The translations under genes and the position numbers were made by a program. A stretch of 64,000 bases of DNA from Corynebacterium felinum (GTDB lineage: Bacteria > Actinomycetota > Actinomycetes > Mycobacteriales > Mycobacteriaceae): positions 1,240,001-1,304,000 of the forward strand of contig NZ_CP047209.1 in NCBI RefSeq assembly GCF_030408755.1, given 5' to 3'. The notes under the pieces were generated by a model, which did no database searches, was not told the DNA's origin, and was given only the letters and a program-made list of their open reading frames with translations. Position 1 is the stretch's first letter. The number at the start of each line of letters is the position of its first letter. Positions 61,969 through 64,000 of this stretch are shown in pieces.

Positions 61969-62733
61969 GTGGATGCTTTAACTGCGGGTTTCGCGCAGGC
62001 GCTGGGTATCGCTGGCGTGGTGCTGTGCGGTTCGGTTTTGCAGCGCGTCTCAGGGATGGGATTTGGCCTGCTTGTCGGCTCCGTGTTGAGTATCATGTTG
62101 GGGCCGATTGAAGGTGTGTTGATTGTGAATATTTTTGCGCTTGCCACCTCGATTGTGACCACCTACAGCATGCGCGCGCATATTGACTTTCAGCGACTGA
62201 AGTTCATTGCCCCATTTTTGCTTGTTGGTTCAATCCCCGGCATGTATCTGATTGCCCGCACGGGTACTGGTCTTTTGCAGATCATTGTGGGTAGCGTGCT
62301 GTTGTTTTCTCTCGCGTTGGTTGTGGTGGGCAAGAAGTTTTTGCCGCCTATTCGTAGGATGGCTCCAGCAGCGGTGGCAGGTGCTGTTGCGGGGTTTACG
62401 AGCATGATTATTGGTGCGGGTGGGCCCGCGATCACGGTCTATGCGCAGGCGTCGAAGTGGGATCACCGAAGCTTTAGCTCAACGCTGCAGCCTATTTTGT
62501 TGTTGGCAGCGACGATCTCAGTTTCGATCAAATTGGTGGTGTTGGGTTTCGCACCGGTTCAGCAGACCGCTGTTTCTGTGTGGGTGTTGGGCACCGTGGG
62601 GATGTTTGTCGGCACTTGGATAGGCACGCGCCTTGCGGGCAAGATTCCTCGCGATAAGGCACGCTCGTTCACGCTGGTAATAGCCACGCTTGGCGGTATC
62701 AGTGCGCTGATTCGTGGTGTCGCAGCATTATAA
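61969..62733 (+). CDS. TauE/SafE-family permease (second)
   Basis: 254 residues, similar to 60952-61710 along its length: VLQRVSGMGFGLLVGSVLSIMLGPIEG near residue 24, GFTSMIIGAGGPAITVYAQASKWDHRSFSSTLQP near 143, and a matching C-terminus (GTRLAGKIPRDKARSFTLVIATLGGISALIRGVAAL). GTG 61969 has GAAGAAGG 7 nt upstream. Two adjacent copies could form a heteromer or have different substrates. The 95-nt gap before it contains the end of the small membrane protein gene and no terminator. Confidence 0.9.
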   Translation: MDALTAGFAQALGIAGVVLCGSVLQRVSGMGFGLLVGSVLSIMLGPIEGVLIVNIFALATSIVTTYSMRAHIDFQRLKFIAPFLLVGSIPGMYLIARTGTGLLQIIVGSVLLFSLALVVVGKKFLPPIRRMAPAAVAGAVAGFTSMIIGAGGPAITVYAQASKWDHRSFSSTLQPILLLAATISVSIKLVVLGFAPVQQTAVSVWVLGTVGMFVGTWIGTRLAGKIPRDKARSFTLVIATLGGISALIRGVAAL

Positions 62734-62831
62734 AAACGATCATCGTACTCACCTGTGGGTGAGTGCAACGACACCATTGGTGGCATCCTGCGGAGCACCA
62801 CCGCGGATCTTAAAGTTGCTATCCTGATGCC

Positions 62832-63455
62832 ATGGCTGAGCATGATGACGTTTCGATCACCATCGACTGTAGCTTCGGTTATGAGAGTGTCATCGGGGAA
62901 GTGACCATGGAGGTTCACGCGGGTGAATTCATTGCAGTAACTGGCGCGAATGGTTCGGGCAAATCAACGTTGATCAGCACGATCGCCGGTGAATGTGAGC
63001 CACGGGAGGGAATCGTGCGAGTAGTGCACGGGGAGCACAACGTGCTAGTCGATCCAGCGACCCCATCAGCGGCAGGCTGTGTGACGAGGATTGCTGAGCC
63101 TCAGTTTTTCCCCGATCTCACTATTGGTGAGCACATCTTTTTGCTTTCTCGGAAAACAGGGATCTCAGAAGCTGAACTGCTCGCACGAACACAAGCATGG
63201 CAGTTGGATGAACTACCCAATACTTTTCCAAGCCGTCTTTCAAGTGGACAAAGGCAGCGCGCTCACCTTGGTATGCAGCTGGCTGTTGCCTCACCGATCA
63301 TTGTTTTAGACGAACCCGAACGGCATGTGGATTCCCAGTGGGTTAAGGTTTTATGCCAGCAACTCAGGCAGAAAGCACAGTCGGGAAGCACAATTATCGT
63401 AGCCACCCATTCTCCCGATGTAGTCACGGTAGCTGATTGGGAGCTTCAACTGTGA
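62832..63455 (+). CDS. ABC transporter ATP-binding protein
   Basis: 207 residues, a short ABC ATPase: Walker A TGANGSGKSTLIS near residue 36, Q-loop region IAEPQFFPDLTIGEH near 87, signature RLSSGQRQRAHLG near 135, Walker B PIIVLDEPERHVDS near 156, and switch His ATHSPDVV near 193. The LDEPERHVD run replaces the common LDEPTxxLD. Its stop overlaps the GTG of the following membrane protein gene (GTGA), so the two form one transporter. The substrate is unknown. Confidence 0.92.
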   Translation: MAEHDDVSITIDCSFGYESVIGEVTMEVHAGEFIAVTGANGSGKSTLISTIAGECEPREGIVRVVHGEHNVLVDPATPSAAGCVTRIAEPQFFPDLTIGEHIFLLSRKTGISEAELLARTQAWQLDELPNTFPSRLSSGQRQRAHLGMQLAVASPIIVLDEPERHVDSQWVKVLCQQLRQKAQSGSTIIVATHSPDVVTVADWELQL

Positions 63456-64000
63456 CTTGTACAGCGGATCTACTCACGGCGCTAGGCATGGCCCGAATTA
63501 TCTGTGGGATAGTCGCCCTCTTCCTTCTCGCCGTGGTGGCCGAGCGGTTGATGCCCTTGCGATCTGTCTATCGTGATCGCTGGGAATGGGAATTGCGTCC
63601 GGCGCAGCGATTTCCACGTATCAATCGGGATGGTTGGCTTCAAGTCCTCATTTTTGCGATCTGTGGCTTCGGAATAGGTGGGGTGTTCCGCCTACTCGTG
63701 GGAATCATTCGTCCTCGCCGTTTACCAGTCGTTCTTGGCTGTGGAATCACACAGTCGATGACTCGCGTGACACCAATGATTTTTGACTCAGAGATTAATT
63801 CCCACATGTATGCTGCGGCTTGGTTGAGAAACACTCGGATAAAAGCTCACCCACATGTATACACCTCGGTACCGCTCGTGATGGTCACAAGAATTTTCAG
63901 ACGCGGATATATTCCCATACTTTTCGTGGTTGTTGCCTTGATAGCGTTTGCAGTAGTGCCATTTATGGGATCAGGTGGGCGAACGTTGATCACGCTGAGC
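63452..64000 (+). CDS. Membrane protein, partner of the ABC ATPase (3' end outside window)
   Basis: The frame is open from GTG 63452 to the window edge, giving 183 residues with no stop. Hydrophobic segments lie at about 13-33 (ARIICGIVALFLLAVVAE), 65-85 (VLIFAICGFGIGGVFRLLVGI) and 160-178 (YIPILFVVVALIAFAVVPFM), separated by polar loops. It overlaps the ATPase gene by 4 nt, which argues for an ABC permease-type partner, but I do not recognise a permease signature. It may be an ABC-like export protein of a corynebacterial type. Confidence 0.75.
   Translation, partial: MTCTADLLTALGMARIICGIVALFLLAVVAERLMPLRSVYRDRWEWELRPAQRFPRINRDGWLQVLIFAICGFGIGGVFRLLVGIIRPRRLPVVLGCGITQSMTRVTPMIFDSEINSHMYAAAWLRNTRIKAHPHVYTSVPLVMVTRIFRRGYIPILFVVVALIAFAVVPFMGSGGRTLITLS

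Noticed and set aside
1..64000. CRISPR array, prophage or insertion sequence
   Set aside because: No regularly spaced direct repeats, phage structural genes or transposases were recognised; the group II intron is the only clear mobile element.

Overview
The window looks like a chromosomal piece of a Corynebacterium of moderate GC content. The right half carries a gene order I associate with corynebacteria: ltbR divergent from leuCD, a NUDIX protein, gpsA, ddl, a DUF3515 protein, thiL, ung, a DhaL/DegV protein, recG, a biotinyl-like small protein, rsmD and coaD. Mycobactin-type genes, an MTB12-like antigen domain and a DtxR-type iron box also fit Mycobacteriales. The species cannot be named from the sequence alone.

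Region 1 (1-22340) is a non-ribosomal peptide siderophore locus. It holds the 3' end of one NRPS (A-T), a SidA/PvdA-type ornithine N-hydroxylase, a three-gene DrrAB-type ABC exporter, a divergent pair (siderophore-binding lipoprotein plus MbtK-like acyltransferase), a six-domain NRPS (C-A-T-C-A-T), an MbtF-sized NRPS (C-A-T-E), an MbtG-like lysine N-hydroxylase, an MTB12-like membrane protein and an acylating aldehyde dehydrogenase. A DtxR-like box sits in the divergent promoter. The likely product is a hydroxamate siderophore related to the mycobactin family, but no polyketide synthase and no thioesterase are visible.

Region 2 (22464-24610) has tRNA-Gln and tRNA-Glu, a strong terminator and a complete-looking group II intron with its maturase.

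Region 3 (24663-36387) is a branched-chain acyl-CoA catabolic island: two acyl-CoA dehydrogenases, thiolase, MmsA, 3-hydroxyisobutyryl-CoA hydrolase, MmsB, enoyl-CoA hydratase, an AMP-forming acyl-CoA synthetase and an HSD10-like dehydrogenase, with MarR and TetR regulators. Together these cover the distal steps of valine and isoleucine breakdown. A shared 28-bp operator-like sequence links two of the transcription units to the TetR gene.

Region 4 (36706-40433) is a two-gene operon encoding a GNAT-plus-acyl-CoA-synthetase-like protein (Pat type, GNAT domain first) and an AcuC deacetylase. It probably controls acyl-CoA synthetases such as the one in region 3 by reversible lysine acylation.

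Region 5 (40468-43844) has a lipoprotein, a second tRNA-Glu, a secreted beta-helix-like protein and an HD-domain protein. Region 6 (43887-62733) is the conserved housekeeping block plus a secreted membrane-anchored protein, two TauE-type permeases and a small membrane protein. The window ends with an ABC ATPase and the start of its membrane partner.

Two 75-bp intergenic copies of an unexplained structured repeat lie at 36486 and 48735. Codon style also switches abruptly inside some genes.
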